From positions 62,001 to 126,000 of the forward strand of contig CAVSKI010000009.1 in the NCBI GenBank assembly GCA_963728495.1: DNA of 64,000 nucleotides, given 5' to 3'. The stretch's first letter is position 1, and each line of letters starts with the position of its first letter. Of this stretch, positions 51,460-61,162 are shown piece after piece. Under the pieces are notes generated by a model, which was not told where the DNA came from, ran no database searches, and saw nothing but the letters and a program-made list of their open reading frames with translations. This stretch comes from JACVRW01 sp963728495 (lineage in GTDB: Bacteria; Actinomycetota; Thermoleophilia; Solirubrobacterales; Thermoleophilaceae). Position numbers and translations under genes: made by a program.

Positions 51460-52644
51460 ATGAGAGCAGTGACCTATCACGGCAAGCGGGACGTGCGAGT
51501 CAACACGGTCCCCGACCCCAAGATCGAGGAACCCACGGACGCGATCGTGAAGGTCACATCCACCGCGATCTGCGGCTCGGACCTCCACCTCTACGAGGTT
51601 CTGGGTGCATTCATCGACGAGGGCGACATCCTGGGCCACGAGCCGATGGGCGTGGTGGAGGAGGTCGGTAGCGAGGTCAAGAACATCGGCCCCGGCGACC
51701 GCGTGGTGATTCCCTTCAATATCTCGTGCGGAAGCTGCTGGATGTGCGAGCACCAGCTCTTCTCGCAGTGCGAGACCACCCAGGTGCGCGACCAGGACAA
51801 GGGCGCCGCGCTGTTCGGCTACACCAAGCTCTACGGGCAGGTTCCGGGCGGGCAGGCGGAGTACCTACGCGTGCCCCAGGCCCATTTCGGTCCGATCAAG
51901 GTCCCCGAAGGCCCGTCGGACGAGCGGTTTCTGTTTCTCTCCGATGTGATTCCAACGGCCTGGCAGGCGGTTGAGTATGCGGCGGTGCCCGAAGGGGGAA
52001 CGCTGGCCGTGTTCGGGCTGGGTCCGATAGGGCAGATGGCGGGGCGGATCGCGCTGCACCGCGGGGCCGGTGAGGTGATCGGCGTGGATCTCGTGCCCGA
52101 GCGGCTGGAGATGGCGCGCCGCCACGGCGTGGAGGTGATGGATCTCAACGAGGTCGGCGACGTGCCCGAGGCGATCAGGGAGAAGACGGGCGGACGCGGC
52201 GCCGACTCGGTGGTCGACGCGGTCGGGATGGAAGCCCACGGCGCCCCATTCGGGAAGATCGCACAGGCCGCGGCTGGGCTGGTGCCCGACGCCATCGCGC
52301 GGCCCATGATCGAGAAGGCGGGCGTCGATCGCCTCAGCGCCCTCTACGACTGCCTCTCCTCGGTGCGGCGCGGCGGAACGGTCTCGCTGAGCGGGGTCTA
52401 CGGCGGCGCTCAGGATCCGATCAACATGATGCAGCTCTTCGACAAGCAGCTGCAGCTACGAATGGGTCAGGCCAACGTCTGGGCCTGGGTCGACGACCTC
52501 ATGCCGCTCGTGTGCGACGACGCCGACCCGCTCGACGCCGAGGGCCTGGTCACGCACCAGATCCCTCTAGAGCAGGCGCCGCACGGCTACGAGATCTTCC
52601 AGAAGAAGGAAGACCGCGCCATCAAGGTGGTCCTCAAGCCCTAG
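51460..52644 (+). CDS. zinc-dependent alcohol dehydrogenase (formaldehyde dehydrogenase-like)
   Basis: 394 residues of the MDR family. Catalytic zinc ligands are in AICGSDLHLYEV and LGHEPMGVVEEVG. The structural zinc lobe CGSCWMCEHQLFSQC has four cysteines. The NAD(P)-binding GLGPIGQMAGRIALHRGAGEVIGVD follows. An insertion near 250-285 (KIAQAAAGLVPDAIARPM) is typical of the glutathione-independent formaldehyde dehydrogenase-like group. Substrate not certain. It is the only gene between glyA and the WecA-like gene. Confidence 0.88.
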   Translation: MRAVTYHGKRDVRVNTVPDPKIEEPTDAIVKVTSTAICGSDLHLYEVLGAFIDEGDILGHEPMGVVEEVGSEVKNIGPGDRVVIPFNISCGSCWMCEHQLFSQCETTQVRDQDKGAALFGYTKLYGQVPGGQAEYLRVPQAHFGPIKVPEGPSDERFLFLSDVIPTAWQAVEYAAVPEGGTLAVFGLGPIGQMAGRIALHRGAGEVIGVDLVPERLEMARRHGVEVMDLNEVGDVPEAIREKTGGRGADSVVDAVGMEAHGAPFGKIAQAAAGLVPDAIARPMIEKAGVDRLSALYDCLSSVRRGGTVSLSGVYGGAQDPINMMQLFDKQLQLRMGQANVWAWVDDLMPLVCDDADPLDAEGLVTHQIPLEQAPHGYEIFQKKEDRAIKVVLKP

Positions 52645-52690
52645 CGTCCCGTCGCGGATACGAGTTGGGCCGCCGTTAGGCTGATCCTCG

Positions 52691-53878
52691 ATGGACGAGC
52701 TCGATGCCCTGTGGGCGTTTCTCGTCGCGGCTCTCATCGCGTTTGCGGTCACCCCGCCCGTAGCGCGGCTGGCTCGCCGGATGGGAGTGCTGCACCAGCC
52801 GCGCGACCGCGACCTCCATGACCGGCCCGTCCCCGGGCTGGGGGGCCTGGCGATCCTGGCGGCGGTGGTGGTGGCTGCGCTCATCTTCCTGCCGGCCGGC
52901 AAGGAAACGCGCGGCATCGTGGCGGGGGCGATCGCCATTGCGCTGATCGGGGCCGTGGACGACGCCCGCCCGGGCGGACTGCATCCGCTCGTCAAGCTGG
53001 CCGGCCAGTTCGCGGCCGCGGCCATCCCAGTCTGGTCGGAGGTGCGCGTGGAGAACATGACGCTGCCCTTCGTCGACCCGATCGACCTGGGCTCGTGGGG
53101 CTATCCGCTCACCCTGATCGGCATCGTCGCGGTGATGAACGTGGTCAACTTCACCGACGGCGCCGACGGTCTGGCCGCCGGCGTGTGCACCATCGCCGCG
53201 GGCACCTTCGCGATCATCGCGCTCTCGCTCGACCGCGTCGACGCGGGCATTCTCGCGGCGCTCACGGCGGGCGCGGCGGTGGGCTTCCTGTGGCACAACT
53301 TCCACCCCGCTTCGATCTTCATGGGCGACGCCGGGTCGAACCTGCTCGGGTTGCTGCTCGCCTGCGTGGCCATCCAGGGCGTGCTCAAGACCGCAGCCGT
53401 GGTGGCGCTGTTCTTCCCCCTCTTGATCCTGGCCGTGCCGGCGCTGGACGCCACCTTCGTGATTGCCAAGCGCATCAAGCACGGGAGGCCGGTCTACTCC
53501 GCCGATCGCTGGCACTTCCATCACCGTTTCGCCAACATCGGCTTCTCCCAGCGGCGCACCGTGCTCTATCTCTACGGCTGGACGCTGTCGCTGGCCGCAC
53601 TCGCGCTGGCCATGCGCTTCGTGCCCTACTCCGACGACGACGGGACGCTCCATGCGGGCTGGACGCTTGTGATCGTCGCCTTTGCCCTCGTCGCCTTCGC
53701 GGCCAGTATCTACCTCGTGATCGTGCTCGAGATCCTCAAGTTCAAGCGCTTCCGCGAGCGCGAGCTGCGCCGGCAGGTCGAGACGGGGGAGATTGCCGCG
53801 CTCAGCGAATCGGAGATCGAGCATGAGATCGAGCGGGAGGTGGAGACGGGGGATTTTGAGGCTGTCGGGCGGGATTAG
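52691..53878 (+). CDS. WecA/MraY-like undecaprenyl-phosphate sugar-1-phosphate transferase
   Basis: 395 residues with about 10 membrane segments. Catalytic motifs are VLHQPRDRDLHDRPVPGLGGLAI, GAVDDARPGGLHPLVKL, VVNFTDGADGLAAGVC and MGDAGSNLLGLLLA, then the HHRF cytosolic loop (RWHFHHRFANIGFSQR). It links a UDP-HexNAc phosphate to undecaprenyl phosphate, starting a wall or teichoic-like polymer. A charged C-terminal tail (about 355-395, rich in Glu/Arg) extends beyond the usual end. GTG/ATG start at 52691 with a weak ribosome site. wecA after prfA/prmC/glyA is a familiar actinobacterial order. Confidence 0.9.
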   Translation: MDELDALWAFLVAALIAFAVTPPVARLARRMGVLHQPRDRDLHDRPVPGLGGLAILAAVVVAALIFLPAGKETRGIVAGAIAIALIGAVDDARPGGLHPLVKLAGQFAAAAIPVWSEVRVENMTLPFVDPIDLGSWGYPLTLIGIVAVMNVVNFTDGADGLAAGVCTIAAGTFAIIALSLDRVDAGILAALTAGAAVGFLWHNFHPASIFMGDAGSNLLGLLLACVAIQGVLKTAAVVALFFPLLILAVPALDATFVIAKRIKHGRPVYSADRWHFHHRFANIGFSQRRTVLYLYGWTLSLAALALAMRFVPYSDDDGTLHAGWTLVIVAFALVAFAASIYLVIVLEILKFKRFRERELRRQVETGEIAALSESEIEHEIEREVETGDFEAVGRD

Positions 53879-53986
53879 CGTTTTTTGCCGGGTTGGTCGG
53901 GCGGGGCCGTCCGTCATCGCCCGTCCGCAGAGCCTCGCTTCGCTCGTTCGCTCGCCGCGAGCGGCTCGCTCTGACATGCTCTGCGG
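53879..53986. terminator. convergent-gene terminator region with nested dyads
   Basis: A T6 run (53881-53886) lies just behind the wecA-like stop. Farther on, CCGCAGAGC (53925-53933) and GCTCTGCGG (53978-53986) form a perfect 9-bp stem enclosing a second hairpin CGCTCG/CGAGCG (53949-53963). Placed between convergent genes, it probably stops transcripts from both sides. Confidence 0.5.
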
Positions 53987-54026
53987 CCGGGGATGCCGGA
54001 CGTCCCCGCCTTCGTCCGTCGTCTTG

Positions 54027-55031
54027 CTAGAACAGCGTTGTCTGTTCCGGGACTGGGTCCCCCGTTGGGGTTGTGGTGGTATCGGTGAAGAACTCGTCTC
54101 GTTCCGGTACCACCCGGCGCCCCTGGCGGCTCAGGCGTGATAGTCGCTCGCGTTCCTCCTTGGGTGCGTAGGCCCCGCGTGCGTAGAGCTTCTCGTAGCG
54201 CTCCACCAGGTCGGGGCGGTAGGAGCGCAGCCAGTCCATGAAGATGCCGCGTACCTCGCCGCGCAGGTGTAGGCAGATGCCGCCGATGCTCACGGCGCCC
54301 GCCTCGGCGCAGCGATCGAGGATCTCCTCGACCTGGCGCGGGTCGTCGTTGATCCCGGGCATGAGCGGGGCGATCAGCACGCCGGTCGGGATGCCCGCCT
54401 GGTTGAGCTCGGCCACCGCCTCGATGCGCTTTCGCGGATGGGGAGTGTGCGGCTCGCTGGCCCGCCAGGCCTTCTCGTCGAGCGTGGGGATCGACAGGTT
54501 GGCGGCGAAGCTGGGGATCTGCTTGAACAGCTCGACGTCGCGCAGCAGAAGCGGCGATTTGGTCAGGACCGATGACGGCGTGCGCGAGTCGCGCATCGCT
54601 TCCCACACGGCGGGCAGCAGCTCGTACTTCTTCTCGACCCACTGGTAGGGATCGGTGTTGGTGCCGAGGGCCACGTGCTCCCGCTTCCATCGCGGCCGCA
54701 TGAGCTCGGCCCGGGCGAGCTCGGGCGTATTGACCTTGACCACGATCTCCCGCTCGAAGTCGCGCCCGGCGTTGAAGTCGAGGTAGGTGTGGGTCGGCCG
54801 GGCAAAGCAGTAGACGCACCCATGGCTGCAGCCCCTATAGGGGTTGATCGTCCACCGAAACGGCATTCGCGACGCCTTGGGCACACGGTTGAGGACAGAC
54901 TTGGCCTGGACCTCGTAGAAGCGGACGTCCATCGCCTCGGGGGCGTCGAAGGTGCGAACCGCCGCCGGCTCGCGGTATCCGGGGAGGGTGTGGGCCTCCT
55001 GCGTCTCGACCTTCAGGTTGTCCCAGCGCAC
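54027..55031 (-). CDS. Rv2578c-type radical SAM protein
   Basis: 334 residues. The SAM [4Fe-4S] motif is GCSHGCVYCFARPTH (CxxxCxxC), after WTINPYRGC. Later parts include ALGTNTDPYQWVEKKYELLP, LTKSPLLLRDVELFKQI and PLMPGINDDPRQVEEILDRCAEAGAVSIGG in pieces. It is related to spore photoproduct lyase-like SplB proteins, but actinobacterial members have no proven substrate. The C-terminus is rich in charged and Thr/Pro residues. Stands alone on the minus strand. Confidence 0.88.
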   Translation of the reverse strand: MRWDNLKVETQEAHTLPGYREPAAVRTFDAPEAMDVRFYEVQAKSVLNRVPKASRMPFRWTINPYRGCSHGCVYCFARPTHTYLDFNAGRDFEREIVVKVNTPELARAELMRPRWKREHVALGTNTDPYQWVEKKYELLPAVWEAMRDSRTPSSVLTKSPLLLRDVELFKQIPSFAANLSIPTLDEKAWRASEPHTPHPRKRIEAVAELNQAGIPTGVLIAPLMPGINDDPRQVEEILDRCAEAGAVSIGGICLHLRGEVRGIFMDWLRSYRPDLVERYEKLYARGAYAPKEERERLSRLSRQGRRVVPERDEFFTDTTTTPTGDPVPEQTTLF

Positions 55032-55062
55032 GAACCTATGTTCGCATACGGCGAGGACGGGC

Positions 55063-55563
55063 CTACCGGGGATCGACCACCAGCTCCATGAGCAGCGAAT
55101 CGTGCCAGTGATCGTGGTCGTAAGCGTCGCGCTCGGCCCGGCGCAGCGTTCCGACGGGAATGAACCCGGCCTTCGCGTAACAGCGCACCGCGGCGGTATT
55201 GTCGGCCGCCGGGTCGATCGTCAGGCGGTGGTGTCCTCGTTCGGCGATCAGGTGATCCGCCACCAGGCGCACCGTCGCCGGGCCGATTCCGCGCCCGTGC
55301 ACTTCCGGGTCGAGGAAGAGGTCGATCGAGGCCGAGCGGTACTTCGGCTCGAGCTCCTCGGCGAACTGAACCATGCCAACGACCCGATCCTCGAAGACCA
55401 CCGTGTAGCGAACCGATTCGGGCTCGTCGGACATGGGAAAGGCGGGCTCGACCGGGTCCCACCAGCGCTCGACCTCCGGCGTGCGGCGGATGCGCCGTAG
55501 CTCGTCCGCGTGCGAGGCGTCCAGCGGCACGAGATGAACACCGTCCGACTTGAGCGCCTTCAG
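55063..55563 (-). CDS. GNAT family N-acetyltransferase
   Basis: About 166 residues. The acetyl-CoA-binding segment is EVHGRGIGPATVRLVADHLIAERGHHRLTIDP in pieces, with NTAAVRCYAKAGFIPVGTLRRAERD, as in aminoglycoside 6'-acetyltransferase-like GNATs. The expected N-terminus (LKALKSDGVHLVPLDASHADEL) begins at a CTG (55563) that overlaps the yjbQ stop as CTGA. The only standard start nearby is GTG 55530, which would trim the first strand. A resistance role is possible but unproven. Confidence 0.78.
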   Translation of the reverse strand: MKALKSDGVHLVPLDASHADELRRIRRTPEVERWWDPVEPAFPMSDEPESVRYTVVFEDRVVGMVQFAEELEPKYRSASIDLFLDPEVHGRGIGPATVRLVADHLIAERGHHRLTIDPAADNTAAVRCYAKAGFIPVGTLRRAERDAYDHDHWHDSLLMELVVDPR

Positions 55564-55982
55564 GACGAGTCGTCTCCGAAGGCCGTGACCAGCAGCTGCC
55601 GCGCGCCTCCGTGGTCGCGGTGCTCGCACAGGTAGATGCCCTGCCAGGTACCCAGGGCGAGCCGGCCGTCGCGCACGGGCAGGGTCAGCGAAGGCCCGGT
55701 CAGTGAGGCCTTGATGTGCGCCGGCATGTCGTCCGGCCCCTCGAGCGTGTGGGAGAAGTAGTCGGCGCCGTCGGGCACGGCGCGATCGAACCAGGCGGCG
55801 AAGTCGCGGCGGACGTCTGGTGAGGCGTTCTCGTTCAGGGTCAACGAGGCCGAGGTGTGCTGCATGAACACCAGCGCGATGCCAACGCGGATCTGACCGA
55901 TCTCCGGGAACCCGGCGGTCACTTCGTCCGTGATCAAATGAAAGCCGCGTGGCCTTGGCGCGAGAGTGATCTGTTTCTGCAT
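55560..55982 (-). CDS. YjbQ/UPF0047 family protein
   Basis: About 140 residues. The family signature is IALVFMQHTSASLTLNENASPDVRRDF, with DGADYFSHTLEGPDDMPAHIKASLTG and GTWQGIYLCEHRDHGG giving the conserved His residues of the trimeric fold. Members can show weak thiamine-phosphate synthase activity, but their physiological role is open. ATG 55982 is used; a GTG two codons upstream is possible. It overlaps the GNAT gene start by 4 bases and diverges from the GGDEF/HD-GYP gene. Confidence 0.9.
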   Translation of the reverse strand: MQKQITLAPRPRGFHLITDEVTAGFPEIGQIRVGIALVFMQHTSASLTLNENASPDVRRDFAAWFDRAVPDGADYFSHTLEGPDDMPAHIKASLTGPSLTLPVRDGRLALGTWQGIYLCEHRDHGGARQLLVTAFGDDSS

Positions 55983-56019
55983 CCACACAGAGTCGGATTG
56001 TGCCGATACAGAGGGGTGG

Positions 56020-57240
56020 ATGGGACTTATCTCGACGATCGTGCTGGGCGCAGCAGCCCTGGGCCTGATGGCGGTGGTTCTCTACCAACGCCGCCAGATC
56101 GCCAGGCTCGGTGCCCGTCTCGTTGAAGCCACTCGAGTGGACACGCTCACCGGCTTGTTGAACCGGCGCGCCTTCGAAGAGATGCTCGATGAGGAACTCG
56201 AGCGCTCGCTGCGCACCGGGCGGCCGCTGTCTGTGATCGTGGGAGACCTCGACTGGCTCCAGCTCGTGAACGCGCGCCACGGTTCCGAGACGGGCGACAT
56301 GGTGCTGCAGCTCGTGGCGCAGGATCTGCGCAAATGGAAGCGCCGCATCGACTCTGCCGCCCGCATCGGCGGCGAGGAGTTCGGGCTGCTGCTTCCGGAG
56401 ACCGGCGAGGGTGGAGCCTTCCTGGTGGCGGAGCGACTGCGCCGGGCGACCCACCGGACCTTCGCCGAAGAGCCTCTCCCGGTGACGATCTCCTTCGGCG
56501 TGGCGACCTATCCCGACCACGGCTCCGAACGATCCCTCCTGATGGCCTCCGCATCGAGTGCCATGGCCGCCGCCAAGGAGATGGGCAAGGATCGTTCGGT
56601 GATCTACAGCCCGGAGATCGCGCGCATGCTGGCCGCCCGGCCCGGCCCTGAGGGTGCCGACCTACAGCTGGCGACGGTTATCGGCCTGGCCGAGGCGCTC
56701 GACATCCGCGACAGCGGCACCACCGGCCACTCGCACACGGTCGGGACTCTGTGCGAGCTCACCGCGGCCAAGCTCGGGTTGCCCGCCGAGCGTGTCGAGC
56801 GCGTGCGGCTGGCGGGGTTGCTCCACGATGTCGGCAAGATCGGGGTGTCGGATCGCGTGCTGACCAAGCCCGGTCCGCTCGATCCGGACGAGTGGCAGCA
56901 GATGCGCACCCACCCCGAGATCGCCGCGCGACTGCTGGCCCATCCCGAGTTCGACGATCTGCGCTCATGGATTCTCGCCCACCACGAGCGCCCGGACGGC
57001 AAGGGCTATCCCGCCGGCATGGCCGGCGAGGAGATCCCGCTCGAGGCTCGTATCGTGGCCGCGGCCGACGCCTATGAGGCGATGACCGCCGATCGCTCGT
57101 ATCGATCCGCACTCGGCGACGAGGCGGCCCGCGCGGAGCTCAAGGCCGGAGCGGGATCGCAGTTCGATGCGCGAGTCGTGGCTGCCCTGCTCGATGCCCT
57201 TTCCGGGGACGCTGCTGCTAGCCTGTCGCGCGCTTCGTAG
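56020..57240 (+). CDS. GGDEF and HD-GYP domain protein (c-di-GMP turnover)
   Basis: About 406 residues. One N-terminal membrane helix (3-22) anchors it. The GGDEF domain (about 40-200) has RIGGEEFGLLLPE, an active-type GGEEF, with DTLTGLLNRRAF and GDLDWLQLVN. The HD-GYP domain (about 220-395) has GLLHDVGKIGVSDRVL and AHHERPDGKGYPAGMAGEEIP, complete for c-di-GMP hydrolysis. It may make or break c-di-GMP depending on signal. ATG 56020 was chosen because the helix follows and GAGGGG precedes. A c-di-AMP riboswitch lies just downstream. Confidence 0.9.
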   Translation: MGLISTIVLGAAALGLMAVVLYQRRQIARLGARLVEATRVDTLTGLLNRRAFEEMLDEELERSLRTGRPLSVIVGDLDWLQLVNARHGSETGDMVLQLVAQDLRKWKRRIDSAARIGGEEFGLLLPETGEGGAFLVAERLRRATHRTFAEEPLPVTISFGVATYPDHGSERSLLMASASSAMAAAKEMGKDRSVIYSPEIARMLAARPGPEGADLQLATVIGLAEALDIRDSGTTGHSHTVGTLCELTAAKLGLPAERVERVRLAGLLHDVGKIGVSDRVLTKPGPLDPDEWQQMRTHPEIAARLLAHPEFDDLRSWILAHHERPDGKGYPAGMAGEEIPLEARIVAAADAYEAMTADRSYRSALGDEAARAELKAGAGSQFDARVVAALLDALSGDAAASLSRAS

Positions 57241-57246
57241 AGCCTG

Positions 57247-57360
57247 CCGAATCCGCCATACGGCGGTACGGGGGAACCAGGTTGTTGGGGCGAATGGGCC
57301 GTGAGGGCCCTAGCGCAGTCTCTTCCGCGCGAGTCCGTCAGCTAACCCCGGAGGCGTCGA
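57247..57360 (+). ncRNA. ydaO/yuaA-type c-di-AMP riboswitch
   Basis: The leader between the HD-GYP gene and the M23 peptidase has the hallmarks of this class in order: GCCGAATCCG (57246-57255), ACGGGGGAACCA (57268-57279), GGGGCGAAT (57287-57295), AGGGCCCTAG (57304-57313) and CCGTCAGCTAACC...GGAGGC (57335-57355). The peptidase ribosome site (AAGAGAGG, 57363-57370) follows directly, so ligand binding could control initiation or termination. This class is known ahead of wall hydrolase and potassium transport genes. No independent promoter was defined. Confidence 0.88.
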
Positions 57361-57379
57361 TCAAGAGAGGCCGTCCCCT

Positions 57380-58471
57380 TTGTCGTTCAAGCACCTGCTG
57401 GTGTTGCTTATCGCCGCTATCCCGGTTGCCTTTGCCGGGCCCGCCTTCGCGCAGGGCGGCGCGGCGGCGCCAGGCGCTCCCGCCCCTCGCGAGGCGGAAT
57501 GCCTCGAGTCGCCCGGCGCGGCCTGCACCGGATCGAAGCTGCTGCGCGGGCGTACCTTCGTGGTGCGCGGCTCGAAGCTCGAGAACGTGACCCGGATCGC
57601 CTTCCTCGGTCGGCCCACCAAGCGCGACGACGTGAGCGCCGGCGCCGTCAAGCGCAGCGGGCGGTACGTGGTGGCGGTGGTTCCGTCAGAGGCCGTCTCG
57701 GGTCGTCTGAAGCTGATCGACCGCTGGGGGGCAAGCGCCACCACGGGATTCCCCGTCAGCGTCAGCGACGCTCCCAAGCCCAAGCCGCTCGACCTGTCGC
57801 CGGATTCGCGTTATTTCTACGCCGGCCGGCGGCGGCCGAGCTTCACCATCGAGCAAGCCGCCCGCGTGCAGCTGCTGAGCGAGACGACCAACGAGATCGT
57901 GCGCTCGTGGGATGTACAGGGAGCGCCGGGACAGCCGGCTGAGGTCAAGTGGGACGGCAAGGGTGACGGCGGGGTGGGCCCCACCGGTGCCTATCACTTC
58001 CAGGTCGAAGGCGTGGCCAGCGCCGCCTCCACCGCAGCCCGGTTCTTCTTCGCCGACCACCTCTTCCCGATCCGCGGTCGCCACGACCGGGGCCAGACCG
58101 AGACCAACAACTTCGGCGGCGGCCGCGGCCACCAAGGGCAGGACATGTTCGCCCGCTGCGGCACCAAGCTGGCGCTCGCTCGCGGCGGCAAGGTCCAGTA
58201 CGCCGGCTACCACGGCGCCGCGGGCAACTACGTCGTGGTGGATGCCGCGGGCACGCGCATCGACCACGTCTACATGCACATGCGCGAGGCTCCGCTGGTT
58301 AGCACCGGCGACCGCGTTTTCACCGGCCAGAAGATCGGCGAGGTGGGCGACACGGGCCGCGCGACGGGCTGCCACCTGCATTTCGAGATGTGGACCGCGC
58401 CCGGTTGGTACGAGGGTGGGCGCCCCTTCGATCCGCTGCCCTCGCTCGAGAGCTGGGACGCTTTCTCCTAG
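57380..58471 (+). CDS. secreted M23 family metallopeptidase
   Basis: 363 residues. Signal peptide MSFKHLLVLLIAAIPVAFAGPAFAQ, then a beta-rich middle part (about 35-215). The lysostaphin-like catalytic domain (about 235-355) has HQGQD as the first zinc pair and HLHFE as the second, complete for activity, and GDRVFTGQKIGEVGDTGRATG between. It should cut peptidoglycan cross-links outside the cell. TTG 57380 has AAGAGAGG 9 bases upstream. Preceded by a c-di-AMP riboswitch and followed 15 bases later by kdpD. Confidence 0.92.
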   Translation: MSFKHLLVLLIAAIPVAFAGPAFAQGGAAAPGAPAPREAECLESPGAACTGSKLLRGRTFVVRGSKLENVTRIAFLGRPTKRDDVSAGAVKRSGRYVVAVVPSEAVSGRLKLIDRWGASATTGFPVSVSDAPKPKPLDLSPDSRYFYAGRRRPSFTIEQAARVQLLSETTNEIVRSWDVQGAPGQPAEVKWDGKGDGGVGPTGAYHFQVEGVASAASTAARFFFADHLFPIRGRHDRGQTETNNFGGGRGHQGQDMFARCGTKLALARGGKVQYAGYHGAAGNYVVVDAAGTRIDHVYMHMREAPLVSTGDRVFTGQKIGEVGDTGRATGCHLHFEMWTAPGWYEGGRPFDPLPSLESWDAFS

Positions 58472-58486
58472 CGCGGCCCCCTAAGC

Positions 58487-59874
58487 GTGCGCCAATATGG
58501 GCACGTGCTGAAGCAGCGTTCAACGGCCGTAGGAGTGCTGGCGGCCGTGGGTTCCGTCGCCCTCGTCACTGCGGTCATCTTCGGCCTGCGCGAGCTGGTG
58601 CCCGTCGTCTCCACGGGGGTCGTGTACATGCTCGCCGTGCTGTTCGTGTCGAGCTTCTGGGGCCTGTGGCTCGGTCTGCTCACCGCGGTGCTCAGCGCGG
58701 CCGCGTTCAACTTCTTCCACATTCCGCCCACCGGCGGCTTCACGATCTCCGACGGCGAGAACTGGGTGGCGGTGGGCGTCTTCTTCATTGCGGCGGTGGT
58801 GATCAGCGGTCTGTCGGGCGCGGCGCGGGCGCGCGCCGAGGAGGCCGACCGGCGGCGCTCCGAGGCCGACCTGACGGCCGAGATGGCTCGCATCCTGCTC
58901 GGTGGCGCCCAGCTCGACGATTCGCTGCGCACCGCGGGACAGCGCATAGCCGCCGCCTTCGGGCTCTCCTCGGTGGGGATCGAGTTGGCTTGGGCCGACT
59001 CCGATGAGCGCCGCCGCGCGCTGCCGCTGCTCGTGGACGGCTCGCGGGTGGGCACGGTGATGGTGCCGCGTGACACGGACCCAGCGGTGCTCGAAGCCCT
59101 CCAGGACCGGGTGGTGCCCGGGCTCGAGACTCTCGTGGTCGCGGCGCGAAAGCGCGACGAGCTGGAGACCCAGGTGATCGAGACCAAAGCGCTGCGCCGC
59201 TCCAACGTGGTCAAGACAGCCGTGTTGCGCTCGGTCTCCCACGACCTGCGCTCCCCGCTCACGGCCATCACCACGGCGGTGGGCGGGCTGAGCTCCGAGA
59301 CGCTGTCCGACGAGTCGCGCGAGGAGCTGACGTCGGTGATCGCACTGGAGAGCGAACGCCTGGCGCGCCTGGTCGACAACCTGCTCGACCTGTCCCGTCT
59401 GCAGGCCGGCGGGGTCGAGTCGCGCCCCGACTGGGTCTCGATCGAGGAGATCCTGCGCGCGACCATCGACTCGACCCAGCCGCCGCCCGGCGGCTTCGAC
59501 GTCCAAATCGAACCCGACCTGCCACTCATACAGGCCGACGCCGGGCAGCTGGAGCGAGCCCTGGCCAACGTGCTCGACAACGCACGCCGGTACGCGGCCG
59601 GAGAGGCGGTGACCGTGCGGGCCCGCAGCGCCGGCCGGCAACTCCTGCTGCGGATCGGCGATCGGGGCCCGGGAGTGGCGCGCGAGAAGCTCGAGCGGAT
59701 CTTCGAGCCCTTCCACTCCGCCGGCGAGCACTCCGGCACTGGCCTCGGCCTGGCCATCGCGCGCGGCTTTGTGGAGGCCAACGGCGGGCGCATCCGCGCC
59801 GAGTCTCTGCCGGGTCAGGGCACCACCATCGTGATGCAACTGCCGGTACCAGCCGAGCAGCCCGCGGGAGTCCG

Positions 59875-59878
<4 letters not shown>
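58487..59878 (+). CDS. kdpD: KdpD-like sensor histidine kinase, short form
   Basis: 463 residues. DUF4118-type membrane part with 3-4 helices (about 14-105), GAF-like linker, HisKA with LRSVSHDLRSPLTAITTAVGG (phospho-His), and HATPase_c with NVLDNARRYA, GDRGPGVAREKLERIFEPF and GTGLGLAIARGF. The large cytoplasmic N-terminal KdpD and USP domains of the full protein (about 890 residues) are absent. GTG 58487 start; 4-bp overlap with kdpE. It controls the kdp genes downstream with KdpE. Confidence 0.9.
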
Positions 59879-60558
<680 letters not shown>

Positions 60559-60595
60559 GTTCCAAGCCCGGATCTTTACGCGAACTTGATACGCG

Positions 60596-60617
60596 GGCGG
60601 CGCTTCTTGACGCCGCC
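60596..60617 (+). other. hairpin between kdpE and the kdp structural genes
   Basis: GGCGGCG (60596-60602) and CGCCGCC (60611-60617) form a perfect 7-bp stem with an 8-base loop, in the 87-bp gap after kdpE. A full terminator U-tract is missing (TTG only). It could attenuate readthrough from the regulatory into the structural genes. Confidence 0.45.
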
Positions 60618-60645
60618 TTGCCGCGGAGGAGCGGAAAGTAGAGGC

Positions 60646-61073
60646 ATGACTTCTCCCACACTCATCCCGCCGGCCTGGGTGTGGCTTCGCAAGAGCTCCC
60701 TGGACCGCCGTATCGCCCTGGGCGCCGACCCGCACGAGAGCCCCGAGCTCGCCCGTCGCGCCCAGCAGCTGAGCTCGCCGCGCAGCCGCGCCGGTTTGGC
60801 CGCCGGTCTGTGCCGGATGGTCGAGGCGGCCGAGAAGCCCCATCCGGTCATGACGTCGCAGGTTCCGCTCAACCGCGCGAGATCCTCGCCGAGCGGGAGC
60901 TGTTTCTGCAGCTGGCGGCCGACCTGCGCTCGCCCGACCCGCTCAGCCCGCGCGGGATTGCGCTCGTCGAGCGTCTCGTGACCGACAGCTCTTCGCCGTG
61001 CTACACAACCAGCCGTGAGGGAGAGCTTCGCCTGGCCCTGCGCCAAGCCCGGGCCGCGCTCCACCTCGCCTGA
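60646..61073 (+). CDS. hypothetical protein ahead of kdpF (frameshifted)
   Basis: About 142 residues after adding one base near 60,878. The first frame gives SPTLIPPAWVWLRKSSLDRRIALGADPHESPELARRAQQLSS and RAGLAAGLCRMVEAAEKP. The second gives EILAERELFLQLAADLRSPDPLSPRGIALVERLVTDSSSPCYT and REGELRLALRQARAALHLA. Mostly helical with Arg-rich stretches; no family recognised. The continuous coding character across the break argues for a sequencing deletion (CGCGCGAGATC for an expected CGCGCGGAGATC). It ends 8 bp before a small kdp membrane gene. Confidence 0.55.
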
Positions 61074-61081
61074 ACCGACTG

Positions 61082-61162
61082 ATGGACCTGATTTCCATCG
61101 CGATCGCAGTGGTGGCCTTCGGCCTGTTGCTGCTGCTGATCCAAGGACTCGACCGGGTATGA
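61082..61162 (+). CDS. 26-residue membrane peptide before kdpF
   Basis: A very small protein, almost one hydrophobic helix: DLISIAIAVVAFGLLLLL followed by IQGLDRV. ATG 61082; its stop overlaps the kdpF ATG as ATGA. It resembles KdpF in size and character but lacks the KdpF ending. It may be a second stabilising helix of the Kdp complex. Support is overlap with kdpF and its fit in the operon; no similarity search was possible. Confidence 0.6.
   Translation: MDLISIAIAVVAFGLLLLLIQGLDRV

Noticed and set aside
58520..59839. Long minus-strand open frame opposite kdpD
   Set aside because: Arg/His/Gly-rich antisense translation with no domain, whereas the plus strand has complete histidine kinase motifs.
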